Numbered from the stretch's first letter, positions 1-6,505 are shown. The stretch is DNA of 7,359 nt from an uncultured Eubacteriales bacterium (GCA_934444485.1 CAKSCN010000126.1:1-7359); one strand, 5' to 3'. A program made the numbers and translations. The notes: generated from the sequence alone by a model not told the origin.

Positions 1-823
1 ACATTAACATTTTCATTGCCTTGTCTCTGTTTTTATGCTGGCTTCGCTCGTCCTGACACTCGACCACAATTCCCGTCGGCTTATGCGTAATTCTGATTGC
101 GGAATCGGTTTTGTTGACGTGCTGACCGCCTGCGCCGCCGCTTCGGAAGGTGTCTATTTCAAGATCCGACGGATCTATTTTTACGTCTATTTCCTCAGCC
201 TCGGGAAGCACCGCAACGGTAACTGCGGAGGTGTGTATGCGTCCCTGCGCTTCTGTTTCAGGGACACGCTGTACTCTGTGTACTCCGCTCTCGAATTTGA
301 AGCGTGAGTATGCACCGTCGCCCTCTACCATAAACGACACTTCCTTGAATCCGCCCATCTCGGTCTCATTTGCGTTCATTAACTCAACCTTAAACCCTGC
401 GGTTTCCGCATACATATTGTACATCCTGTAAAGGTCGTAAGCGAATAACGCCGCCTCGTCGCCTCCGGTACCTGCACGTATTTCGATGATAACGTTTCTG
501 TCGTCGTTCTCGTCCTTCGGCAGAAGAAGTATCTTGAGTTCTCCCGTGACGGTCTTGAGATTTTTCTTCGCCTCATCAAGTTCTTCTTCGGCAAGAGTCA
601 GAAGGTCTCGGTCTGCGTCTTTATCGGAGAGAATTTCCTCCGACTCGGCTATAGCTTCCAGAGCAGCACGGTATTCACGGTATTTCTCAATCACCGGGGT
701 CATTAACTTATGTTCACGCATGAGCTTTGAATATTTTTCAGTATCCGAAACTATATCCGGCTGCATGAGCATATCGTTTATTTTATCATATTTTTTCTCG
801 GCTTCCGCCAAACCTTCAAACAT
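1..823 (-). CDS. prfA: Peptide chain release factor 1 (RF1), 3' end outside window
   Basis: RF1 recognises UAA and UAG stop codons in the ribosomal A site and triggers hydrolysis of peptidyl-tRNA in the cytoplasm. About 274 residues are present of the roughly 355-360 usual for the family; the C-terminal part runs off the left edge. Visible landmarks are the N-terminal helical region beginning MFEGLAEAEKKYDKIN, the codon-recognition tripeptide P188-E189-T190 in the context RVQRVPETEAQGRIHTS (a PxT type, which separates RF1 from the SPF of RF2), and the catalytic GGQ at residues 232-234 (122-130 on the plus strand) inside RSGGAGGQHVNKT. The ATG at 821-823 is chosen because the protein aligns from there with the usual RF1 start; a weak AGTGAG lies about 9 bases upstream. 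It starts 23 bases after the DUF951 stop codon, so the two genes are probably co-transcribed. The partial state is a window effect, with no sign of a pseudogene. Confidence 0.97.
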   Translation of the reverse strand, partial: MFEGLAEAEKKYDKINDMLMQPDIVSDTEKYSKLMREHKLMTPVIEKYREYRAALEAIAESEEILSDKDADRDLLTLAEEELDEAKKNLKTVTGELKILLLPKDENDDRNVIIEIRAGTGGDEAALFAYDLYRMYNMYAETAGFKVELMNANETEMGGFKEVSFMVEGDGAYSRFKFESGVHRVQRVPETEAQGRIHTSAVTVAVLPEAEEIDVKIDPSDLEIDTFRSGGAGGQHVNKTDSAIRITHKPTGIVVECQDERSQHKNRDKAMKMLM

Positions 824-846
824 AAATGCAAACTCACTTTCATATT

Positions 847-1050
847 TCAGCTTTCGCTTATCACTTTTTTGATGTTCTTTTCAAGCTTTACCCTCGCAAC
901 GGACACTTCATGCCTGCAATTACGGCATCTAATCTTAACGTCGCTTCCGAGGCGAAGCACTTCAAACTTGTCGGCAGAGGGTGCGCAGGCGTGCGGCTTT
1001 TTCATGAGAAGTATATCGCCGACGGAAAACTGCTTGATTTTACTCTCCAT
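847..1050 (-). CDS. DUF951 family small putative metal-binding protein
   Basis: A 67-residue basic protein that I recognise as DUF951, a family of short Firmicutes proteins without an established function. The core pattern is VGDILLMKKPHAC (residues 10-22), then FEVLRLGSDVKIRCRNCRHEV (29-49). Cys22 and the pair Cys42-x2-Cys45, with His20 or His47, would make a plausible zinc-ribbon-like site; metal binding is inferred, not shown. The start at 1048-1050 is preferred over an in-frame ATG eight codons upstream (1072-1074), because GGAGGG at 1059-1064 lies at the right distance and family members begin close to the VGD motif. The basic C-terminus (KLEKNIKK) could suit nucleic-acid or ribosome contact, but that is a guess. 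It is the first gene of a probable two-gene unit with prfA, and its own promoter candidate lies about 55 bases upstream. Confidence 0.88.
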   Translation of the reverse strand: MESKIKQFSVGDILLMKKPHACAPSADKFEVLRLGSDVKIRCRNCRHEVSVARVKLEKNIKKVISES

Positions 1051-1058
1051 AATTATTT

Positions 1059-1064
1059 CCCTCC
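1059..1064 (-). promoter_or_regulatory. Ribosome binding site that decides the DUF951 start
   Basis: On the minus strand GGAGGG lies about 8-9 bases before the ATG at 1048-1050. The alternative upstream ATG at 1072-1074 has no comparable Shine-Dalgarno sequence, so the shorter 67-residue product is favoured. Confidence 0.75.
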
Positions 1065-1083
1065 GTTTTAACATCTTTGTCGC

Positions 1084-1104
1084 ACCGTCGCTTTTTGCTA
1101 CGGT
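1084..1104. repeat. Short inverted repeat at the likely leftward transcription start
   Basis: ACCGT (1084-1088) and ACGGT (1100-1104) are complementary, with an inner GC/GC pair (1090-1091 with 1097-1098), one mismatch and a TTTTT loop (1092-1096). The repeat lies directly downstream of the candidate -10 element at 1106-1111 and would cover the expected +1 region. It could be an operator half-site pair or a hairpin at the very 5' end of the transcript. It is short enough to be chance. Confidence 0.3.
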
Positions 1105-1105
1105 A

Positions 1106-1114
1106 AGTATATCA
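1106..1114 (-). promoter_or_regulatory. Candidate extended -10 promoter for DUF951-prfA
   Basis: Read on the minus strand the sequence is TGATATACT: a TGn extension followed by TATACT, five of six matches to TATAAT. The hexamer 17 bases further upstream (1129-1134) reads TATAAA and is a poor -35, which an extended -10 can compensate for. The predicted start near 1099 gives a leader of about 50 bases before the DUF951 start codon. Confidence 0.5.
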
Positions 1115-1207
1115 CGTATTTAATGCATTTTATAGGCTTATTTGGTAAATATTTTTCTCAACAGCTGCTTTGCGGTGATTATTATGAATTATTTAACATT
1201 TACTAAG

Positions 1208-1236
1208 TGGAAAAAAAACGGGAAACGTGGTAAAAT
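1208..1236 (+). promoter_or_regulatory. Candidate promoter for the UPF0371 gene
   Basis: TAAAAT at 1231-1236 is preceded by TGG (1228-1230), giving an extended -10 of the form TGnTAAAAT. Exactly 17 bases upstream, TGGAAA at 1208-1213 matches TTGACA at four of six positions. The start site would fall near 1243, leaving about 25 bases of leader that contain the GGGGA ribosome binding site (1256-1260). The surrounding 1051-1267 region is AT-rich and shows no gene. Confidence 0.45.
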
Positions 1237-1267
1237 TGCTTGATTATGTTTAAAAGGGGACGTGTAA

Positions 1268-2752
1268 ATGTTCAAGGTAGGATTCGATAACGACAAATAC
1301 ATCAAAATGCAGTCGGAACAGATAAGGAAAAGAATATCGCAGTTCGGCGGCAAGCTTTACATGGAGTTCGGCGGCAAGCTTTTTGACGACCACCATGCTT
1401 CACGTGTACTTCCCGGTTTTCAGCCGGACAGCAAGCTCAAGATGCTTCTTCAGCTGAAGGACCAGGCTGAGATAGTGATTGCGGTGAGCGCACAGGCAAT
1501 AAACGCAAACAAAAAGCGAGGCGACCTCGGCATTACTTACGACAACGAGGTTCTGCGCCTTATCGATATGTTCAGAGGCGTTGGGCTTTACGTCGGAAGC
1601 GTTGTAATTACCCAGTATGAGGGCGAACCGGCGGCTGACGCACTGAAAAGCAAGCTTTCCTCCGGCGGAATGAAGGTATTCACTCACTATAAGATAGAGG
1701 GTTATCCCTCGAATATTTCGCTGATTGTAAGCGACGGCGGCTACGGAAAGAACGACTACATCGAAACGACACGTTCTCTCGTTGTTGTAACGGCGCCCGG
1801 TCCCGGATGCGGCAAGATGGCAACGTGCCTTTCTCAGCTTTATCACGAACACAAGAGAGGAATTGAAGCCGGTTACGCAAAATTTGAGACGTTCCCTATC
1901 TGGAATCTTCCGCTCAAACACCCTGTCAACCTTGCATACGAAGCCGCAACTGCGGATCTTAACGATGTGAACATGATTGACCCGTTCCATTACGAGGCTT
2001 ACGGCAAGGTAACGATAAACTACAACCGTGATATTGAGATTTTCCCCGTTCTCAACACGATGTTCAAAAAAATATACGGCGAGTCGCCCTACAAATCGCC
2101 GACAGACATGGGAGTCAATATGGCGGGAAACTGCATATTTGACGATGATGCTGTGTGCGAGGCATCGAAGCAGGAGATTATCCGCCGTTACTACACAGCA
2201 CTCTGCGAGGAAAGAAAGCACGGCACGCACATAGGCGAAGCGGACAAGATAGAGCTTATCATGAACAGTGCCGGCATTTCCACCTCCGACAGAGCGGTCG
2301 TCACTGCTGCCGAAAGAGTGGGACGTGAAACCGGCGAACCGGCGGCGGCAATCGAGCTTAAGGACGGCACGATTATCACCGGCAAAACAAAGGAGCTTTT
2401 AGGAGCTTCGGCGGCGGTTGTTCTCAATTCTCTCAAGCATCTTGCCGGAATAGACGACGCCTACGAACTCATTCCCTCGACGCTTATCGAGCCGGTTCAG
2501 GATCTCAAGGTTACATACCTCGGAAGCAAAAACCCGAGACTCCACATAGACGAAATACTCGTCGCTCTCTCGGTCAGTGCGGCAAACAACAGCACAGCCG
2601 CTCTTGCGCTTTCTATGCTTCACGAGCTTGCCGGATGCGAGGCACACTCCTCGGTCATTCTTTCATCCGTGGACTCTTCGGTATTCAGAAAGCTCAAGGT
2701 AAACCTCACCTGCTCTCCTGAGTACCAGAGCAAGAGTCTTTTCCACATCTGA
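1268..2752 (+). CDS. UPF0371 / DUF1846 family protein of unknown function
   Basis: A 494-residue soluble protein, close to the usual family length, recognised as UPF0371 (DUF1846). Distinctive stretches are the N-terminal doubled FGGKL motif (26-38) followed by FDDHHASRVLPGF (39-51), and a glycine-rich loop TAPGPGCGKMATCLSQLYHE (175-194). That loop resembles a phosphate-binding loop but departs from strict Walker A, since GK is followed by Met and not Ser/Thr. TDMGVNMAGN (279-288) and an alanine-rich C-terminal region (about 430-460) follow. No signal peptide or membrane segment is seen, so it is probably cytoplasmic. The biochemical role of the family is not known to me; nucleotide or phosphate binding is inference from the loop. 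ATG at 1268 is supported by GGGGA seven bases upstream. The gene stands alone, divergent from DUF951-prfA and convergent with the rnf operon, so its context gives little hint of its function. Confidence 0.93.
   Translation: MFKVGFDNDKYIKMQSEQIRKRISQFGGKLYMEFGGKLFDDHHASRVLPGFQPDSKLKMLLQLKDQAEIVIAVSAQAINANKKRGDLGITYDNEVLRLIDMFRGVGLYVGSVVITQYEGEPAADALKSKLSSGGMKVFTHYKIEGYPSNISLIVSDGGYGKNDYIETTRSLVVVTAPGPGCGKMATCLSQLYHEHKRGIEAGYAKFETFPIWNLPLKHPVNLAYEAATADLNDVNMIDPFHYEAYGKVTINYNRDIEIFPVLNTMFKKIYGESPYKSPTDMGVNMAGNCIFDDDAVCEASKQEIIRRYYTALCEERKHGTHIGEADKIELIMNSAGISTSDRAVVTAAERVGRETGEPAAAIELKDGTIITGKTKELLGASAAVVLNSLKHLAGIDDAYELIPSTLIEPVQDLKVTYLGSKNPRLHIDEILVALSVSAANNSTAALALSMLHELAGCEAHSSVILSSVDSSVFRKLKVNLTCSPEYQSKSLFHI
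1341..1382 (+). repeat. 18-base direct repeat inside the UPF0371 gene
   Basis: AGTTCGGCGGCAAGCTTT occurs at 1341-1358 and again at 1365-1382, an in-frame offset of 24 bases (eight codons). It encodes the two FGGKL copies at residues 26-30 and 34-38 of the UPF0371 protein. The protein-level doubling appears to be a family trait; the notable part is that the nucleotides are identical. Confidence 0.9.
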
Positions 2753-2768
2753 TTTTAAATTTACAAAA

Positions 2769-2811
2769 AAGATTGCACCCTTCGACCGCATGAGCCGTTG
2801 GGTGCAGTTTT
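2769..2811. terminator. Probable bidirectional intrinsic terminator
   Basis: TGCACCC (2774-2780) pairs with GGGTGCA (2800-2806), and the stem can extend outward through A-T and G-T pairs to 2769/2811. A TTTT run follows on the plus strand (2808-2811). On the minus strand the hairpin is followed by TTTTTT, the complement of the A-run at 2765-2770. It lies between the stop of the rightward UPF0371 gene (2752) and the stop of the leftward rnfB (2828), so it can serve both. The 19-base loop is larger than typical, which tempers confidence. Confidence 0.7.
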
Positions 2812-2827
2812 CATTATATCGGAATTG

Positions 2828-3661
2828 TCAGCTTGCGGCTTCCGTTTCTGTACTCTGTTCCTTTTTCGGATTTGTCGAGTGTATAATCTTTCTCGGACAT
2901 ACCTCTTCGCATTTTCCGCAATCGGTGCAGAGACTGTAGTCGATTTCCGCAACGGAGTCTGTTACCTTTATGGCACCGACAGGACAGTTCTTTTCGCAAA
3001 GCTTGCATCCGATACAGCCGACATCGCAGTAACTCTTGGTGACAGCGCCTTTATCGTGAGAAGCACATCCGACCCAATGCTGCGAATCGAAAGGCACAAG
3101 CTTTATAATGTGTTTGGGACATGAGCCGACGCACGCACCGCAGGCAACGCACTTCTTGCTGTCAACCTTGGCAACGCCGTTCTCAACGCTTATAGCACCG
3201 AACTTGCAAGAGGAGACGCACGTTCCGAGGCCAACGCATCCGTTGGGGCAGAGCTTATCTCCCCCGGCGAGAGCAGCCGCCGCTATGCAGTCGTGTACTC
3301 CTTCGTAGATGTACTTTTTCTTGGCAACATCGTTTGAACCCGAACACATAACCTGCGCACAGTATCTCTCTTTTTCGCCTGAGGACTCTACTCCGAGAAC
3401 AGCGCATATTTCGTTTACCTTCTCGGCAGTCATGGCGTTGCAGGAATTTGCCGGAGCGTCGCCTTTAACTATTGCTTCGGCAAGAGCCGCACAGCCGGCA
3501 TATCCGCATCCTCCGCAGTTTGCACCGGGGAGAATTTCGAGAACCTTTTCAATTCTCTCGTCTGTCTTTACTTCAAACACCTTGCTTGCAACGGCAAGGA
3601 TAATACCGAGGACGCCGCTTATAACGGCAAACCAAAGCACGGCAGTCAAAATATCGTTCAT
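2828..3661 (-). CDS. rnfB: Rnf complex iron-sulfur subunit RnfB
   Basis: RnfB is the ferredoxin-facing subunit of the Rnf complex and feeds electrons from reduced ferredoxin into the membrane part. The 277-residue protein has one N-terminal membrane helix (about 5-26). The family's [4Fe-4S] motif follows, with Cys49, 52, 57 and 74 in the context NCGGCGYAGC. The C-terminal half carries ferredoxin-type sets: Cys138/142/148/152, Cys171/174/177/181 followed by Pro, Cys212/216/219/222/226 followed by Pro, and Cys245/248/251/255 followed by Pro. This is richer than the short proteobacterial RnfB and fits the clostridial long form. The tail after about 262 is hydrophilic (PKKEQSTETEAAS) and lacks cysteine. 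It is the last gene of the operon, 14 bases after rnfA. A strong AAGGAGG overlaps the rnfA stop codon and lies 8 bases from the ATG. Transcription probably ends at the hairpin at 2769-2811. Confidence 0.96.
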   Translation of the reverse strand: MNDILTAVLWFAVISGVLGIILAVASKVFEVKTDERIEKVLEILPGANCGGCGYAGCAALAEAIVKGDAPANSCNAMTAEKVNEICAVLGVESSGEKERYCAQVMCSGSNDVAKKKYIYEGVHDCIAAAALAGGDKLCPNGCVGLGTCVSSCKFGAISVENGVAKVDSKKCVACGACVGSCPKHIIKLVPFDSQHWVGCASHDKGAVTKSYCDVGCIGCKLCEKNCPVGAIKVTDSVAEIDYSLCTDCGKCEEVCPRKIIHSTNPKKEQSTETEAAS

Positions 3662-3675
3662 AGCTCTCCCCTCCT

Positions 3676-4254
3676 TTACGCTATTGTTACGCCCTGGAAG
3701 CCGGAGAACGCCATTGCGATGAGTCCGGCAGTCACGAGCGCTATCGGAATACCCTTAAAGGCACGGGGCGGATCTGCAAGCGCAACTCTGGCACGCACTC
3801 CGGCAAAGATAACAATCGCCATGGTAAATCCGAGTGCGGAGAAGAAGCCGTAGAGCACCGAATGAATGAAGTCGTAGTTTTTCTGGATGCAGAGAATCGC
3901 ACAGCCGAGAATTGCGCAGTTTGTCGTTATGAGCGGAAGATAAATTCCGAGAGCCGCATAAAGAGACGGTACATAACGGCGCAGGAACATCTCGATGAGC
4001 TGAACGAGAGCTGCGATTATGAGAATAAACGCTATTGTCTTGAGGTATTCGAGGTGATAGTTTACAAGTATGAGGTTGTATACAAGATTTGTTGCGGCGC
4101 AGGAAAGCGTCATAACGAACGTGACCGCACAGCCCATACCGACAGCCGTCGAGGGATTGTCGGAAAGTCCGAGGAACGGACAGCACCCCAAAAATTTCAC
4201 GAAGATGAAGTTTTCGAGGAGTATTGCCGTAAGAGCAAGCATGAATATTTCCAT
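3676..4254 (-). CDS. rnfA: Rnf complex integral membrane subunit RnfA
   Basis: RnfA is an integral membrane subunit (about six helices) related to RnfE and to NqrE of the sodium-pumping NADH:quinone reductase. The 192-residue length is typical. Nearly the whole chain is hydrophobic; it begins MEIFMLALTAILLENFIFVK and holds the conserved FLGCCPFLG (22-30, Cys24/Cys25) and TTNCAILGC (110-118, Cys113). In related complexes the cysteines at these two places, with those of the partner subunit, hold a [2Fe-2S] cluster in the middle of the membrane. I infer the same role here for Cys25 and Cys113. The stop codon of rnfE (4255-4257) directly abuts the ATG, and the ribosome binding site AAAGGAGG (4263-4270) lies inside rnfE, which suggests translational coupling. 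rnfB follows 14 bases later. Confidence 0.96.
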   Translation of the reverse strand: MEIFMLALTAILLENFIFVKFLGCCPFLGLSDNPSTAVGMGCAVTFVMTLSCAATNLVYNLILVNYHLEYLKTIAFILIIAALVQLIEMFLRRYVPSLYAALGIYLPLITTNCAILGCAILCIQKNYDFIHSVLYGFFSALGFTMAIVIFAGVRARVALADPPRAFKGIPIALVTAGLIAMAFSGFQGVTIA

Positions 4255-4890
4255 TTACTCCGCCTCCTTTTCAAGTTTCTTTTCAGCCGTCTTTGCCTTT
4301 ATCGCATTAACCGCAGCTATTACACATCCGAGAGTGATAAAAGCACCGGCAGGCAGAACAAGCATTTGGAGAGGCACATACGAGGACGGCATTACCTGCA
4401 TTCCGAAGAATTTGCCCGTGCCGAGAATTTCACGGATTGTGCCGAGAATCGTGAGTGCAAACGTAAATCCGATACCCATGCAGAAACCGTCGAGCATAGA
4501 TGCAACGGGACCGTTCTTCGAGGCAAACGCCTCAGCACGTGCGAGAATGATACAGTTAACCACGATAAGCGGTATGAACACGCCGAGCTGTGTGGCAAGG
4601 TCGGGCAAAAATGCGTTGATGAGAAGCTCAATTGCCGTTACAAAGCCTGAAATTATAACTATGTATGATGCAATTCTCACCTGCTTCGGTATAAACTTTC
4701 TCAAAAGCGAAATGAGAAGGTTCGACATAACGAGAACCGCCGTTGCGGACAGTCCCATGCCGATTGCGTTGTAAACACTCGTTGTTACGGCAAGCGTCGG
4801 ACAAGTGCCGAGAAGCTGTACAAGTATCGGGTTATTGTTAAAAAGTCCGTCAGCAAGGCTCTTCAAAAATCCATTATTGTTCTTGCTCAT
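4255..4890 (-). CDS. rnfE: Rnf complex integral membrane subunit RnfE
   Basis: RnfE is the membrane partner and distant paralogue of RnfA, related to NqrD. The 211-residue protein starts with a short polar stretch, then NNNPILVQLLGTCPTLAVT (18-36) with Cys30, and has VVNCIILARAEAFA (110-123) with Cys113. These two cysteines match the positions that hold the intramembrane [2Fe-2S] cluster together with RnfA in related complexes. About six membrane helices are visible, and the C-terminus is charged (AKTAEKKLEKEAE). The ATG overlaps the rnfG stop in the ATGA arrangement (4-base overlap), and GGAGG at 4900-4904 lies 9 bases upstream within rnfG, so the two are likely translated in a coupled way. 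The gene order after rnfG and before rnfA is the usual one. Confidence 0.96.
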   Translation of the reverse strand: MSKNNNGFLKSLADGLFNNNPILVQLLGTCPTLAVTTSVYNAIGMGLSATAVLVMSNLLISLLRKFIPKQVRIASYIVIISGFVTAIELLINAFLPDLATQLGVFIPLIVVNCIILARAEAFASKNGPVASMLDGFCMGIGFTFALTILGTIREILGTGKFFGMQVMPSSYVPLQMLVLPAGAFITLGCVIAAVNAIKAKTAEKKLEKEAE

Positions 4891-5462
4891 TTTGCCGCAC
4901 CTCCGTTTCCGTATATTTCATTCACGCACATGACAGCGGAATTTACGCCGGCAGTAACCGCCTTGGAGCTGATTGTCGCACCGGATATTGCATCGACGTT
5001 CTTTCCAACTGTAAGCTCGCCGCTCTTTCCGGCAAACTGCGCTGTGAAGCTTTCGCTCGACTTTACCTTATCTCCGATACCGGGGGTTTCGGAAAGTGAA
5101 GAAATGCTTACGGAAGTAATCACTTCATCGGTGTCGAAAGCTACAAGCATTTTAATCACGTCTTTAAAGCCTACGGGTTCGCATATAACCGCATAGCCTA
5201 TAACGTTTCCGTCAGCGTCGAGAGCTTCGTGGGCTGAGACAACATTTGCAGTTGTAATTTCGCCGTCATACGTAGAGAAACCGGCTGCGTCGGGAAAAGC
5301 TTCGGTCAGGGCAGCGTTTGTTTTTGCCGCATCGTTCGCCGCAATTCTGTCAGCAGTAATGCCGTTTACAAAAGACACAAGAAGTGCGATAACGGCGCAT
5401 ATAAGAAGAAGTTTCAGCGGTATGAGAATAAGCTCTTTCTTTTCAGAGTTACTTAACGTCAT
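4887..5462 (-). CDS. rnfG: Rnf complex FMN-binding subunit RnfG
   Basis: RnfG carries a covalently attached FMN on the outer face of the membrane and links the RnfA/RnfE centre to RnfD. The 191-residue protein has one N-terminal membrane helix (about 13-33) followed by a soluble FMN-binding domain. The flavinylation motif is D157-A-I-S160-G-A-T163, an exact DxxSGAT, so Thr163 is the predicted acceptor for the phosphoester bond. The FMN-domain signature SETPGIGDKV lies at 124-133. Attachment needs an ApbE-type flavin transferase, which is not encoded in this window. The ATG lies within the end of rnfD (14-base overlap). GGAGG at 5474-5478 is 11 bases upstream, somewhat far, and a TGA three codons before the ATG rules out a longer in-frame product. 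The length is near the usual for clostridial RnfG. Confidence 0.96.
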   Translation of the reverse strand: MTLSNSEKKELILIPLKLLLICAVIALLVSFVNGITADRIAANDAAKTNAALTEAFPDAAGFSTYDGEITTANVVSAHEALDADGNVIGYAVICEPVGFKDVIKMLVAFDTDEVITSVSISSLSETPGIGDKVKSSESFTAQFAGKSGELTVGKNVDAISGATISSKAVTAGVNSAVMCVNEIYGNGGAAK

Positions 5463-6450
5463 TCTTTTTCACACCTCCGAATACTCTCGGCTTTGTAGCC
5501 TTGTCAATATACCAAACAAAAAGATTCATGATGAGTATCGCAAAAGAAACGCCTTCGGGATATCCGCCGAAGTATCTTATAAACACTGTTATAAGTCCGC
5601 ATCCGATACCGTAGATTATTCTTCCGAACTTTGTCGCCGGGGACGTTACGTAGTCGGTCGCCATAAAGAGCGCACCGAGGAAAAGGCCGCCCGTCAAAAG
5701 CTCGCAGAGCATAAAATCAAGTCTGCCCATGCCGCCTACGGGGAAAAGGAATGTAACAAGAGCGACCGTACCTATGTATGAAACAGGTATATGCCATGTA
5801 ATAACACGTCTGAGAAGCAGATAAAGCGCACCGCAGAGAAGCAGAACCTCAGATACCTCGCCTATACAGCCGCCGTGATAACCGTATGCAAGCTCGCCGA
5901 ACGTGAGTATCTCTCCGCCCACTCTCGGAGCGTGACCTATCTTGAGAAACTCATTTGCAAGCGGCGTTGCCGAAGCTGTTGCGTCTGCCGCATTACCGAA
6001 CCACGAAAGCTTATTGAGGGAAAATGCGGACGAGCCGAAGTAATTCGGGAAGCAGGCAAACATGAAAACTCTCGCCGCAAGTGCGGGATTGACCACGTTT
6101 TTGCCTATGCCGCCGTAAAGCTGTTTTACTATGACTATTGCGAAAAATGCGCCGATAACGATTACCCAAAAAGGGAGTGTGTGCGGAACGCAGAAAGCAA
6201 TCAAAACGCCGGTCACTGCGGCTGACATATCGCCTATTGTCGTACTCTTCTTCATGAGCTTTCTGTAGAGATACTCAAAAAGAACACAGGAGGCAACAGA
6301 CACAAGCGTCAGCGTGAGCGCTCTGAATCCGAAATTCATGACGGCGAAAACAAGCGCCGGGAAAAGAGCAATAAGCACATCCGACATGATCGAAGCCGTC
6401 GTATCCTCATGCTTCATATGCGGAGATGATGAAACCTTAAAAAAATCCAT
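5449..6450 (-). CDS. rnfD: Rnf complex membrane flavoprotein subunit RnfD
   Basis: RnfD is an integral membrane subunit related to NqrB, with a covalent FMN, and is thought to take part in ion translocation. From the ATG at 6448-6450 it has 333 residues, typical for the family. Several membrane helices are apparent, for example about 26-58, 92-110 and 200-240. The flavinylation region reads D156-A-T-A-S-A-T162-P-L, so Thr162 keeps the acceptor position, but the DxxSGAT consensus is replaced by DxxASAT. The conserved GKNVVNPALAARV lies at 116-128, and LFMATDYVTSPAT (261-273) near the C-terminal end is also family-like. An in-frame TTG two codons earlier (6454-6456) is a poorer start, because AAAGGA at 6460-6465 would be only 3 bases away, against 9 for the ATG. 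It follows rnfC by 55 bases and overlaps rnfG by 14. Confidence 0.96.
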   Translation of the reverse strand: MDFFKVSSSPHMKHEDTTASIMSDVLIALFPALVFAVMNFGFRALTLTLVSVASCVLFEYLYRKLMKKSTTIGDMSAAVTGVLIAFCVPHTLPFWVIVIGAFFAIVIVKQLYGGIGKNVVNPALAARVFMFACFPNYFGSSAFSLNKLSWFGNAADATASATPLANEFLKIGHAPRVGGEILTFGELAYGYHGGCIGEVSEVLLLCGALYLLLRRVITWHIPVSYIGTVALVTFLFPVGGMGRLDFMLCELLTGGLFLGALFMATDYVTSPATKFGRIIYGIGCGLITVFIRYFGGYPEGVSFAILIMNLFVWYIDKATKPRVFGGVKKNDVK

Positions 6451-6459
6451 TTCCAACTA

Positions 6460-6465
6460 TCCTTT
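6460..6465 (-). promoter_or_regulatory. Ribosome binding site that decides the rnfD start
   Basis: AAAGGA on the minus strand is 9 bases from the ATG at 6448-6450 but only 3 bases from the TTG at 6454-6456. The spacing favours the ATG. The 55-base gap between rnfC and rnfD shows no clear promoter or terminator. Confidence 0.65.
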
Positions 6466-6505
6466 CATATCATCGAAATTTAAACAAGCGCACGTAAGAG
6501 GCGTA

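Noticed and set aside
486..872. A serine/arginine-rich plus-strand frame opposite prfA.
   Set aside because: It is the complement of the charged helical N-terminal part of RF1; the composition is an artefact of reading Glu/Asp/Lys codons in antisense.
1084..1104. The inverted repeat as an intrinsic terminator for leftward transcription.
   Set aside because: The stem is short and mismatched, has no T-tract after it on the minus strand, and lies just downstream of a promoter candidate, not at the end of a gene.
1400..2230. A 276-codon open frame on the minus strand opposite the UPF0371 gene.
   Set aside because: The plus-strand frame is a full-length family match with promoter and ribosome binding site; the antisense product resembles no known family and is best explained by codon bias.
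3862..4650. A 262-codon open frame on the plus strand opposite rnfA and rnfE.
   Set aside because: It is antisense to two clear membrane-protein genes, has a low-complexity, Arg/Glu/Cys-rich composition with no recognisable domain, and spans the junction of two real genes.
5359..6225. Open frames on the plus strand opposite rnfG and rnfD (5359-5781 and 5791-6225).
   Set aside because: Both are antisense shadows of well-supported Rnf genes and lack domain features or a good start context.
6454..6456. A TTG start for rnfD giving two extra residues.
   Set aside because: The AAAGGA ribosome binding site would be only 3 bases away; the ATG at 6448-6450 has normal spacing.
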